Positions 36,373 through 46,010 of a DNA stretch of 64,000 bases are shown piece after piece. A model generated the notes under the pieces. That model was not told where the DNA came from. It made no database searches and was given only the letters and a program-made list of their open reading frames with translations. The first letter of the stretch is position 1, and each line of letters starts with the position of its first letter. The DNA is from Staphylococcus sp. ACRSN (GTDB lineage: Bacteria > Bacillota > Bacilli > Staphylococcales > Staphylococcaceae): the NCBI RefSeq assembly GCF_022346615.1, contig NZ_JAKRNS010000013.1, positions 29,455 through 93,454 of the forward strand. The letters are read 5' to 3'. Made by a program: the position numbers and the translations under genes.

Positions 36373-36813
36373 ATGGAAACCATTTTTGATTATAATCAAA
36401 TTAAAGAAATCATCCCACATAGACAACCATTTTTATTAATTGATCGCGTTGTTGAATATGAAGAAGGACAACGTTGTGTGGCGATTAAACAAGTGTCAGG
36501 GAATGAACCATTTTTCCAAGGTCACTTCCCTGAATACGCTGTTATGCCAGGTGTATTAATAACAGAAGCATTAGCACAAACGGGTGCTGTAGCTATGTTA
36601 AATAATGAAGCAAATAAAGGTAAGTTAGCTTTATTTGCAGGTATTGATAAATGTAGATTTAAAAAGCAAGTGACACCTGGTGACACTTTAAAATTAGAAG
36701 TTGAAATTACAAAAATGAAGGGACCTATTGGTAAAGGCAGTGCTAAAGCAACTGTAGATGGACAAGTTGCATGTAGCTGTGAGCTTACCTTTGCCCTTCA
36801 AGATAGTAAATAA
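36373..36813 (+). CDS. fabZ: 3-hydroxyacyl-ACP dehydratase FabZ
   Basis: Dehydrates beta-hydroxyacyl-ACP in fatty-acid elongation (type II FAS). 146 residues, hot-dog fold. The catalytic His is in [15 protein letters not shown] and the catalytic Glu in [12 protein letters not shown]. Starts with [17 protein letters not shown], typical of the family. Confidence 0.97.
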   Translation: METIFDYNQIKEIIPHRQPFLLIDRVVEYEEGQRCVAIKQVSGNEPFFQGHFPEYAVMPGVLITEALAQTGAVAMLNNEANKGKLALFAGIDKCRFKKQVTPGDTLKLEVEITKMKGPIGKGSAKATVDGQVACSCELTFALQDSK

Positions 36814-36820
36814 TAAAAAC

Positions 36821-36865
36821 AACCGTAAAAGTTTGTGAAATTTCACAAACTTTTACGGTTATTTT
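36821..36865. terminator. Bidirectional terminator between fabZ and the YwpF-like gene
   Basis: A perfect 40-base palindrome at 36821-36860 (arm AACCGTAAAAGTTTGTGAAA and its complement), with A residues on the left and ATTTT on the right. It serves both converging genes. Confidence 0.92.
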
Positions 36866-36870
36866 ATTGA

Positions 36871-37320
36871 TTATTCTTTTTCAAACTTTTCATCTTTTAA
36901 TCTTGGTTTAGATTGCATCATTCTGTTAAATGATTTTTTTAATTCTTCGCCAGATAACCCCTCATCAATTAACTGTTCTAACAAACTTTCTGCATAAACT
37001 TGTCTTAAAGTGTATATATGACACTCAAATACAACTGAAATTGCCTGCGTCTGTTCTAATTTACTTATATGTTTTATAGTGGCATCAAATAATGCTGGAT
37101 CATTAGCTGGACGTGTAATTACGACACGTATATCTAATAAGGCCTCATCATCCATATATTTTTTCATCGTTTCATAATGAAAATCTGAAATGACGATTTC
37201 AAGCAACCAGCCCGTGCCACTACTTTCTTTATTGATAATGACACCATCTTCTAATTCGTATTCAGTCACGCCACCATTTTCTGATACAATTTGAAATCGA
37301 ACGGCTTTAAATGTCTTCAT
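36871..37320 (-). CDS. YwpF-like conserved protein
   Basis: 149 residues, soluble. It resembles the YwpF-like family found next to fabZ and ssbB in Bacillus (ywpF-ywpH region). Conserved stretches are GTGWLLEIVISDFHYETMKKYMDDEALLD and VVITRPANDPALFDATIK, with a lysine-rich SFNRMMQSKPRLKDEKF end. Function unknown. I start at ATG 37320 (MKTFKAVRFQ); an upstream in-frame ATG 37335 would add five residues, and neither has a strong ribosome site. Confidence 0.75.
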   Translation of the reverse strand: MKTFKAVRFQIVSENGGVTEYELEDGVIINKESSGTGWLLEIVISDFHYETMKKYMDDEALLDIRVVITRPANDPALFDATIKHISKLEQTQAISVVFECHIYTLRQVYAESLLEQLIDEGLSGEELKKSFNRMMQSKPRLKDEKFEKE

Positions 37321-37448
37321 CGTCTTCACATCCATTAATAAATTTTTAAATCTACTATAATTCCATTTATATAAGTATTATAACGTAGTTTTAAATAGGA
37401 AAGGTAATAATTATAAAAAAGAGAAGAAGTAATTATTAATATTTATGA

Positions 37449-37488
37449 AAAACTGCATTTTGACTATAGTAGGGTCATTTCATAATAT
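37449..37488 (+). promoter_or_regulatory. ssb promoter with ComK-type AT-box
   Basis: -35 TTGACT (37460-37465), 17-base spacer, -10 TAATAT (37483-37488). Touching the -35 is AAAA-CTGCA-TTTT (37449-37461), a perfect AAAAN5TTTT AT-box as bound by ComK. I see no clear second box at a canonical distance, so ComK binding is only suggested. Confidence 0.55.
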
Positions 37489-37510
37489 ATTAATATAAAG
37501 GAGGTGAAAC

Positions 37511-37930
37511 ATGATTAACAATATTGTCATTGTAGGGAGACTGACAAAGGACCCACAAATATATGAAAAGGAGGGAAGAAAATTGGCTACCTTTTGTGTA
37601 GCTGTAAATCGAAATTACAAAGACAAGGAACAAAATACAATTTGTGATTATTTATATTGCAAAGCTTTCGGTAAACTCGCTACAAATATTGAACGATACA
37701 CTAATCAAGGTTCACTTGTAGGTATTACTGGTCAAATGCAATCTAGTAAGTACTCGAAAGAAGGTCAAACACATTTTGTATCAGAAATTTTTGTTGAAAC
37801 AATTAAATTCATGTCTAAAAGACTTACAAAAGACAACGAAACACTATTTGAATCTATCCCACTAGAAACGCAACAGCAAACCATTGAACAATCAAAAAGT
37901 GAAGTACGTGAAACCATCGAAATTGTTTAA
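37511..37930 (+). CDS. ssb: Competence-type single-stranded DNA-binding protein (SsbB-like)
   Basis: 139 residues. The OB-fold spans the first ~105, opening MINNIVIVGRLTKDPQ. The tail is short and lacks the acidic DDDIPF tip of the replicative SSB, ending in ETIEIV instead. That, and its position beside ywpF as in Bacillus (ssbB), indicates the paralogue that protects incoming or recombining ssDNA. AAGGAGGTG precedes ATG. Confidence 0.9.
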   Translation: MINNIVIVGRLTKDPQIYEKEGRKLATFCVAVNRNYKDKEQNTICDYLYCKAFGKLATNIERYTNQGSLVGITGQMQSSKYSKEGQTHFVSEIFVETIKFMSKRLTKDNETLFESIPLETQQQTIEQSKSEVRETIEIV

Positions 37931-38015
37931 AACTTCCACTTAATAACAATAATCCCTTATATAATCCATTCAAATTAATATACATTTAATCCTACTATTC
38001 ATTATACTTTTTCTG

Positions 38016-38057
38016 GCTATTCCTCTTTTAAATTAAAAAGAGAGGAATAGCTTTTTT
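38016..38057 (+). terminator. ssb terminator
   Basis: GCTATTCCTC (38016-38025) and GAGGAATAGC (38042-38051) pair, extended by TTTT/AAAA inside, then TTTTTT. Confidence 0.88.
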
Positions 38058-38253
38058 GTGAAGAAATAAAAATAAAACCTTATGTAAGAATAAGTGTAAA
38101 AAAACACTAAAAAATCCTATTATGACGGTATTTGTTAACAGAATAATCAGATAAATTACATTTATATTACGCTATTAAAATCAATCATAAGCGTTTAAAA
38201 CCTTTCATGGCATACTTAAACAGATTAATTTCAAAATAAATATAATTTTTTAC

Positions 38254-38270
38254 TGTAATTTGGATGTAAA
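38254..38270 (+). promoter_or_regulatory. WalR-binding site upstream of sceD
   Basis: TGTAAT-TTGGA-TGTAAA is an exact match to the WalR (YycF) box TGTWAH-N5-TGTWAH. It lies 114 bases before sceD. A second half-site TGTAAC is at ~38296. The remaining 38060-38250 is AT-rich with no gene. Confidence 0.8.
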
Positions 38271-38383
38271 AAAAAGAGTTGTTTTTTTATTTCACTGTAA
38301 CCTACTAGCATATCTTGGATGTTATAGTTGCTTTAGCAAATTAATCATACAAACTAATTACCTTATAGGAGGAATTTTTAGAA

Positions 38384-39091
38384 ATGAAAAAAACAGTAAT
38401 CGCATCAACATTAGCAGTAGGTTTAGGAGTAACAGGAGTAGCAGCAGGAAATTCAGCAGACGCTTCAGAACAAGGTGTTAATAAAGCAGAGTTAGCACAA
38501 TTAGCTCAATCAAATCCACAACAATTAAATGAATCTCCAGTTCAAGAAGGTTCATATAACTATAACTTTAATTTAGATGGCGTTAACTATAACTTTGAAT
38601 CAAATGGCGATACTTGGTCATGGAGTTATACTGGCGGTTCTTCAGATAATAATTCAGGTTCAAGTCAAGTTGAACAACCAAAACAACAATCAACTACACA
38701 AACAGAACAACCAACACAAGAAGCGGCACCACAAACAGAACAAACACAACAGCCACAACAAGAAGCTACAACACAACAAGCATCAACACAACAAAGTTCA
38801 ACTCAAGAATCATCAAATACTTCAAGCAGTGAAGAATCAACAGGTTCTTCAGTAAATGTTAACTCTCATTTACAACAAATTGCTCAACGTGAATCAGGTG
38901 GCGATTTGAAAGCTGTTAACCCTTCATCAGGTGCAGCAGGTAAATACCAATTCTTACAAAGTACGTGGGATTCAGTAGCACCTGCAGAATATCAAGGTGT
39001 ATCTCCTACAGAAGCACCTGAATCAGTACAAGATGCAGCAGCAGTTAAACTTTATAACTCAGCTGGTGCTTCACAATGGGTAACTGCATAA
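38384..39091 (+). CDS. sceD: SceD-like lytic transglycosylase
   Basis: A secreted autolysin that cleaves glycan strands of peptidoglycan. 235 residues: a signal peptide (~1-27, cleaved after NSADA), a mature N-terminal region with [14 protein letters not shown], a 90-residue low-complexity linker of Q, T, S, E and P, and a C-terminal transglycosylase-like domain (~160-235). That domain has the catalytic Glu in [14 protein letters not shown] and the [15 protein letters not shown] motif. ATAGGAGGA precedes ATG. Its leader carries a WalR box, fitting its known place in the WalKR wall-turnover regulon. A paralogue, IsaA, is expected elsewhere. Confidence 0.94.
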   Translation: MKKTVIASTLAVGLGVTGVAAGNSADASEQGVNKAELAQLAQSNPQQLNESPVQEGSYNYNFNLDGVNYNFESNGDTWSWSYTGGSSDNNSGSSQVEQPKQQSTTQTEQPTQEAAPQTEQTQQPQQEATTQQASTQQSSTQESSNTSSSEESTGSSVNVNSHLQQIAQRESGGDLKAVNPSSGAAGKYQFLQSTWDSVAPAEYQGVSPTEAPESVQDAAAVKLYNSAGASQWVTA

Positions 39092-39109
39092 TTTTACCAA
39101 AGCATTAAT

Positions 39110-39146
39110 AATAAGCTCATTCCATAATAGGAGTGAGCTTATATTT
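39110..39146 (+). terminator. sceD terminator
   Basis: AATAAGCTCATTCC pairs with GGAGTGAGCTTAT (to 39142) around ATAATA, then ATTTAT; the T tract is interrupted. Confidence 0.7.
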
Positions 39147-39212
39147 ATGTTATAAAGCATAATTGCAAAGTTCAATGCATTTTGTTATGTTTAAATAAAT
39201 ACAAATATAAAA

Positions 39213-39297
39213 TACTACTAGGGGAGCCAAATGGCTGAGATGAAGAAATTCAGACCCTTAAAACCTGATTTGGTTAGTACCAACGTAGGAAAGTAGT
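39213..39297 (+). ncRNA. TPP riboswitch (THI element)
   Basis: All signature parts are present: ACTAGGGGAGCC at the P1/P2 junction, GGCTGAGAT (HMP-binding arm), GACCCTT, AACCTGAT, and GGTTAGTACCAACGTAGGAAAGTAG closing P1. TPP binding stabilises P1 and lets the downstream terminator form, shutting off tenA-thiDME. Confidence 0.96.
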
Positions 39298-39335
39298 TTA
39301 ATTTATAGTAGACGATATTATATTTTCTATGGATT

Positions 39336-39370
39336 AACTACATTCTTATAGTTGGAATGTAGTTTTTTTG
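39336..39370 (+). terminator. TPP riboswitch expression-platform terminator
   Basis: AACTACATTC (39336-39345) pairs with GAATGTAGTT (39355-39364), followed by T residues. The left arm's AACTAC can instead pair with GTAGTT at 39293-39298, the 3' strand of riboswitch P1, giving a simple antiterminator when TPP is absent. Confidence 0.88.
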
Positions 39371-39390
39371 TTTATAGGAGGGCTTTATTG

Positions 39391-40080
39391 TTGTTATTTT
39401 CAGAAGAGTTAAAAAGCAAAGCTAAACCAATTATAAAAGAAATATATCATGACCCCTTTATACAAGATATGTTACATGGGAAATTATCGATTCAAGCTAC
39501 TAAATTTTATTTAAAAGCAGACGCTTCATATTTAAAAGAATTTGCAAATATATATGCGCTATTGATTCCAAAAATGCCTGATTTAAACGATGTTAAATTT
39601 TTAGTTGAACAAATTCAATTTATAGTAGATGGTGAAGTAGCAGCACATGAGATTCTTGCCGATTATGTTCAAGAACCCTATGATAAAATAGTACAAGAAA
39701 AGGTATGGCCACCGAGTGGCGATCATTATATAAAACATATGTATTACAATGCATTTGCTAAGGAAAATGCAGCATATACTATTGCTGCTATGGCGCCTTG
39801 TCCTTATGTTTATCAAGTGATAGGAAAATGGGCATTGGAAGATGAAACTTTAAATAAAAATTCGATTTTAAGACAATGGTTTGAATTTTACAGTACAGAG
39901 ATGGATGATTTAGTAAATGTTTTTGATAATTTAATGAATAAATTAACAGAAAATCTAAGTAATGAAGAAAAACAAACTATAATTGAAGTATATTTACAGA
40001 GTACGGTACATGAAAAAAACTTTTTTGCAATGTCATATAATGAGGAACAATGGACATTTGGAGGAGATTATAATGCATAA
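39391..40080 (+). CDS. tenA: Aminopyrimidine aminohydrolase/thiaminase II TenA
   Basis: Salvages the HMP pyrimidine of thiamine from degraded base by hydrolysing aminopyrimidine. 229 residues, all-helical TenA fold. Active-site segments are [33 protein letters not shown] and the catalytic Cys in [11 protein letters not shown]. The start is TTG 39391, eight bases after AGGAGGG, aligning MLFSEEL with the S. aureus N-terminus. A TTG at 39388 is equally possible; an ATG-type start at 39352 lies inside the riboswitch terminator. It overlaps thiD by eight bases. Confidence 0.92.
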   Translation: MLFSEELKSKAKPIIKEIYHDPFIQDMLHGKLSIQATKFYLKADASYLKEFANIYALLIPKMPDLNDVKFLVEQIQFIVDGEVAAHEILADYVQEPYDKIVQEKVWPPSGDHYIKHMYYNAFAKENAAYTIAAMAPCPYVYQVIGKWALEDETLNKNSILRQWFEFYSTEMDDLVNVFDNLMNKLTENLSNEEKQTIIEVYLQSTVHEKNFFAMSYNEEQWTFGGDYNA

Positions 40081-40894
40081 ACCAAAGATAGCTTTGACAA
40101 TAGCTGGTACTGATCCAACAGGTGGTGCAGGTGTAATGGCTGATTTAAAGTCATTTCATGCATGTGGTGTTTATGGTATGGCAGCAATTACGAGTATTGT
40201 TGCTCAAAATACGAAAGGTGTACAACATATTCATAATTTAGAAACGAGCTGGCTTGAGGAGCAGATGATCAGTGTTTTTGATGACGAATTGCCTCATGCA
40301 TTAAAGACAGGAATGATAGCCTCAAAATCAATGATGCAACTTATTGCTCAATATTTAAGACAATATCCTGACATTCCCTATGTCATAGATCCAGTAATGT
40401 TAGCTAAAAGTGGTGATTCACTAATGGATGATGAAGCTAAAGCAGATTTACAAAATATCTTGCTTCCATTTGCAACTGTAGCGACACCTAATATACCAGA
40501 AGCAGAGGAAATCGTTGGCTTTAAAATCAATTCTGAATCAGATATTCATAATGCTGGTAAAGTATTTATAGAAGAAATAGGTAGTAAGGGTGTTGTGATT
40601 AAAGGTGGGCACTCAGACGATTTAACACTAGCGAAGGATTATCTATTTACTAAGGAAAACGTGTATACTTTTGAGTCACCAAGATTTGAAACGAAACATA
40701 CACATGGTACAGGTTGTACATTTTCCGCCGTTATTACTGCTGAATTAGCAAAAGGTAAATCTATATATCAAGCAGTTCAAAAAGCGAAACAATTTATTGC
40801 ATTAAGTATTGAATATACACCTGAAATAGGACAAGGTAGAGGACCTGTAAATCATTTTGCATATATGAAAAAAGTGGGGTTAGATGATGAGTAA
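40073..40894 (+). CDS. thiD: Hydroxymethylpyrimidine/phosphomethylpyrimidine kinase ThiD
   Basis: Phosphorylates HMP to HMP-PP in thiamine synthesis. 273-residue ribokinase-fold enzyme: [21 protein letters not shown] at the start, VVIKGGHS, and the anion-hole motif HGTGCTFSA near the C-terminus. ATG 40073 has GGAGGAG upstream; the frame remains open inside tenA and is not used there. Overlaps thiM by 11 bases. Confidence 0.96.
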   Translation: MHKPKIALTIAGTDPTGGAGVMADLKSFHACGVYGMAAITSIVAQNTKGVQHIHNLETSWLEEQMISVFDDELPHALKTGMIASKSMMQLIAQYLRQYPDIPYVIDPVMLAKSGDSLMDDEAKADLQNILLPFATVATPNIPEAEEIVGFKINSESDIHNAGKVFIEEIGSKGVVIKGGHSDDLTLAKDYLFTKENVYTFESPRFETKHTHGTGCTFSAVITAELAKGKSIYQAVQKAKQFIALSIEYTPEIGQGRGPVNHFAYMKKVGLDDE

Positions 40895-41675
40895 TTTAGA
40901 TGAGATAAGAAAGAATAATCCATTGATTATTTGTTATACCAATGATGTTGTCAAAAATTTTACAGCAAATGGTTTATTGAGCTTAGGTGCAAGTCCGGCA
41001 ATGAGTGAAGCACCAGAAGAAGCTAAAGAAATGTTATCAGTGGCACAGGCATTATTAATTAATATAGGTACAATTACAAAAGAAAGAGCAAGAGATATGA
41101 TAGAAATTGCAAAAATTGCAAATAAAGTTGGAACACCAATCATATTTGATCCAGTTGCTGTTGGTGCATCTGATTTTAGGAAACAATTTTGTAAGCAATT
41201 TTTAAATGAAATAGATGTAGCAGTTATTAAAGGTAATGCTTCTGAAGTACTCACTTTAATCGATGAAGAGACAACGATGAAAGGTACAGATAGTGATGTA
41301 AGTTTAAATTCAGTTGATATAGCACGTAAAGCATTAGATAAACTACATTCTGCTATTGTTGTTACAGGTTCAGAAGATATTGTGGCTCAAGGTAATCAGA
41401 TTATTAAATTAAGTAATGGATCTGAATTGTTAACACGTATTACAGGTGCCGGTTGCTTATTAGGTGCTGTAATTGGAGCCTTTTTAACTACAAAAAATAA
41501 AGTTCAAGTACAGCAGTTAGAAGAAGCGGTTTCTATTTATAATATTGCTGCTGAAACTGCAGAAAAGATTTCTGAACAACGTGGTCCTGGTTCATTTTTA
41601 ACAGCATTAGTAGATCGATTATATCATATTACATATGATGATTATTTGAAATCTTTCAAAAGAACAGAGGTTTAA
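40884..41675 (+). CDS. thiM: Hydroxyethylthiazole kinase ThiM
   Basis: Phosphorylates the thiazole alcohol (HET) for thiamine salvage. 263 residues, ribokinase-like: [38 protein letters not shown] and the [13 protein letters not shown] phosphate loop. Two consecutive ATG codons (40884, 40887) are possible starts. Confidence 0.96.
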   Translation: MMSNLDEIRKNNPLIICYTNDVVKNFTANGLLSLGASPAMSEAPEEAKEMLSVAQALLINIGTITKERARDMIEIAKIANKVGTPIIFDPVAVGASDFRKQFCKQFLNEIDVAVIKGNASEVLTLIDEETTMKGTDSDVSLNSVDIARKALDKLHSAIVVTGSEDIVAQGNQIIKLSNGSELLTRITGAGCLLGAVIGAFLTTKNKVQVQQLEEAVSIYNIAAETAEKISEQRGPGSFLTALVDRLYHITYDDYLKSFKRTEV

Positions 41676-41677
41676 CT

Positions 41678-42316
41678 ATGTTTAATAAAAAAGCGTTAAG
41701 ATTATATTTTATTTGTGGAACTCAAGATATACCTCAAGATAAAACAATTTATGAAGTTTTAACAGAAGCATTATCAGCAGGTATTACTATGTTTCAATTT
41801 AGAGAAAAGGGCGAATCTGCATTACAAGGAGACGATAAGGAAGCTTTAGCTTTATCCTTGCAAGCATTATGTCATAATTACAAGGTACCATTTATTGTTA
41901 ATGACGATATTGAATTAGCATTAAACATAAATGCAGATGGGATTCATGTAGGGCAAGATGATCCATCCGTGGATTTATTTGCACTACAATTTCAAGATAA
42001 AATTATAGGACTAAGTGTAAGTAATGTTGATGAATATAAAAAATCGGATTTGTCACATGTCGACTATATTGGTGTTGGCCCAATGTATCAAACAACATCC
42101 AAAAATGATGCGAGTGCGCCCGTAGGTCCTGAAATGATTCAGACACTAAGAACTTATATCAATGACTTTCCAATTGTTGCGATAGGCGGTATTCAACTAG
42201 AAAATGCGCCTACTATTTTACAAAAAGGAGCAGATGGTATATCAATAATTTCTGCAATAGCTCAAAGTAATTCAGTTACAAATACTGTTCGACAATTTTT
42301 ACAAACTGTTGAATAA
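41678..42316 (+). CDS. thiE: Thiamine-phosphate synthase ThiE
   Basis: Joins HMP-PP and HET-P to thiamine phosphate. 212-residue TIM barrel: MFQFREKG binds pyrophosphate, [25 protein letters not shown] the substrates and Mg, and [20 protein letters not shown] is the C-terminal loop. The set tenA-thiD-thiM-thiE has no thiC or thiG, so this operon salvages precursors rather than making them de novo. Confidence 0.96.
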   Translation: MFNKKALRLYFICGTQDIPQDKTIYEVLTEALSAGITMFQFREKGESALQGDDKEALALSLQALCHNYKVPFIVNDDIELALNINADGIHVGQDDPSVDLFALQFQDKIIGLSVSNVDEYKKSDLSHVDYIGVGPMYQTTSKNDASAPVGPEMIQTLRTYINDFPIVAIGGIQLENAPTILQKGADGISIISAIAQSNSVTNTVRQFLQTVE

Positions 42317-42403
42317 TATATAAAATTCACTGTTTTTGATTTCTACTTCTCTTTGAGTATGATAAAATAAATTCTATGTGAATAAATCATTAGAGGTGGA
42401 AAA

Positions 42404-43273
42404 ATGAAGAAGAAAGCGCTACTACCTTTGCTTTTAGGTGTTATGGTCTTTTTAGCGGGCTGTGACTATTCAAAACCTGGAAACAGAGACGGATTTTTCT
42501 TTAATACATTTGTAGAACCAATGGATAAATTAATACATTGGTTAGGATCAAGTTTTAACAATGACTACGGTCTAGCAATTATTGTTCTTGTATTAGCAAT
42601 TCGTGTCGTATTATTACCTTTCATGTTATCTAACTATAAAAATAGTCATATGATGCGTGAAAAAATGAAAATTGCAAAACCTGATATCGATGCAATACAA
42701 GAAAAAGTCAAACGCTCACGCACACAAGAAGAAAAAATGGCAGCAAATTCAGAAATGATGGAAGTTTATAAGAAATATGATATGAATCCAATGAAGAGTA
42801 TGTTAGGTTGTTTACCAATGTTAATTCAAATGCCTATCATCATGGGATTATTCTTCGTATTAAAATACCCTTCAAAAGGTGGATTTACAGAACATCCAAA
42901 TTTCTTATGGTTTAATTTATCGCATCCAGACATTTGGATAACGATTATTGCCGGAATTTTATATTTCTTACAAGCATTTGTTTCAAGCAAAAGTATGCCA
43001 AATGAACAACGTCAAATGGGTTATATGATGATGGTTATTTCACCTATTATGATTGTTTGGATTTCATTAAGTTCGGCATCAGCATTAGGTTTATATTGGT
43101 CTGTCAGTGCGGCATTCTTGATTGTACAAACACAATTAGCAAATATGTACTATTCTAAACTTGCTAAAAAAGAAGTTGCACCAATGATTGAAGCAATGAA
43201 AAAAAACAATGATACTTCGGCTAAAAAAGCAAGCAACACGCAAGTAGTATCAAAAAAAGGTAAAAAGAAATAA
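42404..43273 (+). CDS. yidC: Membrane protein insertase YidC/OxaA, lipoprotein form
   Basis: Inserts and folds membrane proteins with or without SecYEG. 289 residues: a lipoprotein signal with lipobox LAGC (C20 would be lipidated), then five membrane segments and a lysine-rich C-terminal tail (KKGKKK). The hydrophilic-groove arginine is in [20 protein letters not shown] precedes ATG. Whether it is the only YidC cannot be seen from this window. Confidence 0.94.
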   Translation: MKKKALLPLLLGVMVFLAGCDYSKPGNRDGFFFNTFVEPMDKLIHWLGSSFNNDYGLAIIVLVLAIRVVLLPFMLSNYKNSHMMREKMKIAKPDIDAIQEKVKRSRTQEEKMAANSEMMEVYKKYDMNPMKSMLGCLPMLIQMPIIMGLFFVLKYPSKGGFTEHPNFLWFNLSHPDIWITIIAGILYFLQAFVSSKSMPNEQRQMGYMMMVISPIMIVWISLSSASALGLYWSVSAAFLIVQTQLANMYYSKLAKKEVAPMIEAMKKNNDTSAKKASNTQVVSKKGKKK

Positions 43274-43284
43274 TTCAGTTTACA

Positions 43285-43331
43285 AATTATAAAAAGCCGT
43301 TTGGGTAAATCCCAAACGGCTTTTATAATTT
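43285..43331. terminator. Bidirectional terminator between yidC and the HD hydrolase
   Basis: AAAAAGCCGTTTGGG and CCCAAACGGCTTTT with AT-rich extensions on both sides (43285-43305/43311-43331) and a TAAAT loop. Confidence 0.93.
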
Positions 43332-43334
43332 ATA

Positions 43335-44009
43335 TTATTGATTATTGAAGTACCACTCTTGAAAGAATTGTGTAATGAATTGTTCCATAAAGTGATGTCT
43401 TTCTTCGGCTATTTGTTTACCAGTTTCTGTATGGATTAACGATTTTAATTTAAATAATTTATCGTAAAAATGTTTGATTGCGGATTGAGGACTTAACATT
43501 ATTTCCTCTGTAAGCGGAGGATAATGCGTTTCATATTCAAGATCAGAAGCTGAAGTAGGGGATATCCACATTGGCTCATCAAAGTGTCCAGCAAATTGAA
43601 AAGTACGTGCAATTCCAATTGCACCCATTGCATCTAAACGATCTGCGTCTCTAACGATTTGTCCCTCGATAGATAGAGGAACATTATTGTTTGCTCCACC
43701 TTTATAACTCATATGTTCAATTATATATAATATATGAAGTCGATTTTCATCAGAAATTTGGATTTTTTGAAGGAAATGCGAGAGTTGCGTCATACTATAA
43801 GCAGTATCAGTTAACTTTGAATCTACAGTATCATGTAAAATACTTGCTAACTCTATTATGAGTAATTCACCTGATTGTTCCGTATCGGCGATAAATTTTG
43901 CTAAATTCAAGACACGTTCAACATGAGCAACATCATGGCCAGTTGTATCATCTTTATGAAAAGTACGCATATATGATTTGGCTTCGTTCAACTGTTTAAT
44001 ATAATTCAT
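43335..44009 (-). CDS. HD-domain metal-dependent phosphohydrolase
   Basis: 224 residues. The HD signature is complete: H in GHDVAHVERVLNLA, the HD pair in ASILHDTVDSKL, and the final Asp in IVRDADRLDAMGAIGIARTF. It belongs to the YedJ/YpgQ-like group; a YpgQ homologue has been described as a nucleotide pyrophosphohydrolase, but the substrate here is not proven. AAGGAGTCA precedes ATG. Confidence 0.88.
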   Translation of the reverse strand: MNYIKQLNEAKSYMRTFHKDDTTGHDVAHVERVLNLAKFIADTEQSGELLIIELASILHDTVDSKLTDTAYSMTQLSHFLQKIQISDENRLHILYIIEHMSYKGGANNNVPLSIEGQIVRDADRLDAMGAIGIARTFQFAGHFDEPMWISPTSASDLEYETHYPPLTEEIMLSPQSAIKHFYDKLFKLKSLIHTETGKQIAEERHHFMEQFITQFFQEWYFNNQ

Positions 44010-44023
44010 AGAAATGACTCCTT

Positions 44024-44066
44024 AAATAAAAAATCTAAAGTAATGTGTTTAACACTACTTTAGATT
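44024..44066 (-). terminator. Cardiolipin synthase terminator (minus strand)
   Basis: Plus-strand AATCTAAAGTA...TACTTTAGATT (44032-44066) is a hairpin. On the minus strand it is followed by TTTTTTATTT. Confidence 0.85.
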
Positions 44067-44075
44067 ATCATAATT

Positions 44076-45560
44076 TTATAGAATTGGTGATAACAATTGA
44101 GAGATACTCTCTTTAAATTTAATCCATAAGCCACGTTGGTCATAAATTTCTTGTGTTAACTTTTGTGAAACTTTCATATCATGTTCAAAGGCATTTTTAA
44201 GTAATTGAGCAATTTCATTATCATAAATAAATGCACTAACTTCAAAATTCAATGTGAAACTACGATGATCCATATTGGCTGTACCAACACTTGCAACTTC
44301 TTCATCTATGATAAGTGTCTTTGAGTGAAGGAAACCTTTTTGATATTGATAAATATTTACGCCAGCATCTAGTAAGGAAGCCACATTATTATAAGTTGCC
44401 CAATAAACAAATGGATGATCTGGCTTGTTTGGAATCATGACATTGACATCAACGCCACCTAAGGCAGCAATCTTGATTGCGTCTAAAAATGCTTGGTCCG
44501 GTATAAAATATGGAGATTGAATATAAATAGACTTCTTGGCTGAAGAAATCATTTTTAAATAACCATATTTAATTTGCTCCCACGTTTCATCTGGTCCACT
44601 AGAAGCAATCTGTACACCTATACTGCCACCAGAATCTACATCAGGGTAATATTTTTCAGCATATTTTAGATTGTCTCTTGTGGATTGCGCATTCCAATCG
44701 AGCATAAAACGTAATTGTAAGGCATTAACTGCATCACCTACAATTTTAAGATGTGTGTCTCTCCAATACCCAAACTTTTTCTTTAATCCTAAATATTCAT
44801 CACCTACGTTAAATCCGCCAACATAACCGATATGTCCATCAATAATTACAATCTTTCTGTGATTTCTATTATTCATTCGAAGATTAATTAATGGCAATTT
44901 AGATGGGAAGAATGCTTCGACATGCCCACCTTTTTTACGAAAGGATTTAAAATCTTTGATAGAAAGACGTCTAGAGCCCATATCATCATAGAGCATTTTT
45001 ACTTCTAATCCTTCTTCGAGCTTATATTCAAGAGCATTTAAGATGCGTTTACCAAGATTATCGTTTCTAAATATGTAATATTGGATATGAATATAATCAG
45101 TTGCATTATATATATCGTTGATTAAACTATCAAACTTTTCCTTTCCATCTGTAAATACTTGTATGTCATTATCTGTCGTTAAAAAGGCAGCGTTATTATA
45201 AAGTAACATTTGGACCATATCTTTAAATTTAACTATTTGGTGATTACCTTTTGAAAATTCATCATTTTTTAAGGCTTCCAGTTGTTCATTTACAATCATT
45301 TCAATTCCAACTTTATCTTCTTCATTTAATGAGAAAATATGCTCGCGTTGAATTTGTCTCCCAAAAAGTAAATAGATTATGAAACCTAATATAGGCAAAA
45401 GTAATAAGACTAATATCCAAGCCCATATTGAACCAGCTGATCGGCGTTCCATAAAAATGATTGTGAAAGCAAAGATAAGGTTTAAAATAAATGAACCGAT
45501 TAAAATAACATTAATGATTACATTTGTATGATTAAAAGTTAAAGAAAATAAATCTATCAT
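44076..45560 (-). CDS. cls: Cardiolipin synthase
   Basis: Condenses two phosphatidylglycerols into cardiolipin. 494 residues: two N-terminal membrane helices (~12-34 and ~40-62), then two phospholipase-D HKD motifs, [18 protein letters not shown] and [20 protein letters not shown]. The position matches S. aureus cls2, between yidC and csoR, but the paralogue number cannot be confirmed here. GGAGGTT precedes ATG. A TTGACA promoter for csoR lies divergent in the 142-base gap. Confidence 0.95.
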   Translation of the reverse strand: MIDLFSLTFNHTNVIINVILIGSFILNLIFAFTIIFMERRSAGSIWAWILVLLLLPILGFIIYLLFGRQIQREHIFSLNEEDKVGIEMIVNEQLEALKNDEFSKGNHQIVKFKDMVQMLLYNNAAFLTTDNDIQVFTDGKEKFDSLINDIYNATDYIHIQYYIFRNDNLGKRILNALEYKLEEGLEVKMLYDDMGSRRLSIKDFKSFRKKGGHVEAFFPSKLPLINLRMNNRNHRKIVIIDGHIGYVGGFNVGDEYLGLKKKFGYWRDTHLKIVGDAVNALQLRFMLDWNAQSTRDNLKYAEKYYPDVDSGGSIGVQIASSGPDETWEQIKYGYLKMISSAKKSIYIQSPYFIPDQAFLDAIKIAALGGVDVNVMIPNKPDHPFVYWATYNNVASLLDAGVNIYQYQKGFLHSKTLIIDEEVASVGTANMDHRSFTLNFEVSAFIYDNEIAQLLKNAFEHDMKVSQKLTQEIYDQRGLWIKFKESISQLLSPIL

Positions 45561-45641
45561 ACTTAAACCTCCACACTTTTAAAATGTATTTTGAAAAATT
45601 AAATTCTCAATTATTGTAACATGCTTAGGAGGGTTTATCAC

Positions 45642-45670
45642 TTGACATATACCAGATAGGGGTATAATAT
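45642..45670 (+). promoter_or_regulatory. csoR promoter with embedded CsoR operator
   Basis: -35 TTGACA (45642-45647) with -10 TAATAT (45665-45670, 17-base spacer). The spacer is filled by the interrupted palindrome TATACC-AGATA-GGGGTATA (45648-45666), the pattern bound by copper-sensing CsoR repressors. Confidence 0.85.
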
Positions 45671-45702
45671 ATTTTTGAAATGAAAATAGGAGGCGTGTAA
45701 GT

Positions 45703-45996
45703 ATGAAAGAAACAGAAAATGCACATCATTCAGCACAGACAAAGTCTAATTTGAAATCAAGACTTAATCGTATCGAAGGTCAAGTTCGTGCGATAAATAG
45801 AATGATTGATGAAGATGTATATTGTGATGACGTACTGACTCAAATTAGAGCAACACGTTCTGCCTTAAACAGCGTTGCAACAAAGCTGTTAGATCACCAT
45901 ATGAAAAGTTGTATAATGGATAAAGTCAATCAAGGTGAACAAGAAGAAGCAATGGAAGAATTGCTGGTTACTTTTCAAAAGTTAATGAAAGATTAA
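45703..45996 (+). CDS. csoR: Copper-sensing transcriptional repressor CsoR
   Basis: 97-residue all-helical repressor that releases DNA on Cu(I) binding. The Cu ligands C41, H66 and C70 are all present (VYCDDVLTQ and DHHMKSC). LNRIEGQVRAINRMI is the DNA-binding helix. It lies immediately behind its own operator and is followed by csoZ at 14 bases. AGGAGGCG precedes ATG. copA and copZ are not in this window. Confidence 0.95.
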   Translation: MKETENAHHSAQTKSNLKSRLNRIEGQVRAINRMIDEDVYCDDVLTQIRATRSALNSVATKLLDHHMKSCIMDKVNQGEQEEAMEELLVTFQKLMKD

Positions 45997-46010
45997 GTGG
46001 GGGAGCTAAA

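Noticed and set aside
38260..38481. Open frame over the sceD promoter and signal peptide
   Set aside because: Overlaps the WalR box and the sceD start out of frame, without a ribosome site.
38577..38855. Alternate frame in sceD rich in Asn, His, Lys and Gln
   Set aside because: Frame-shifted reading of the Gln/Thr-rich linker; no start signal.
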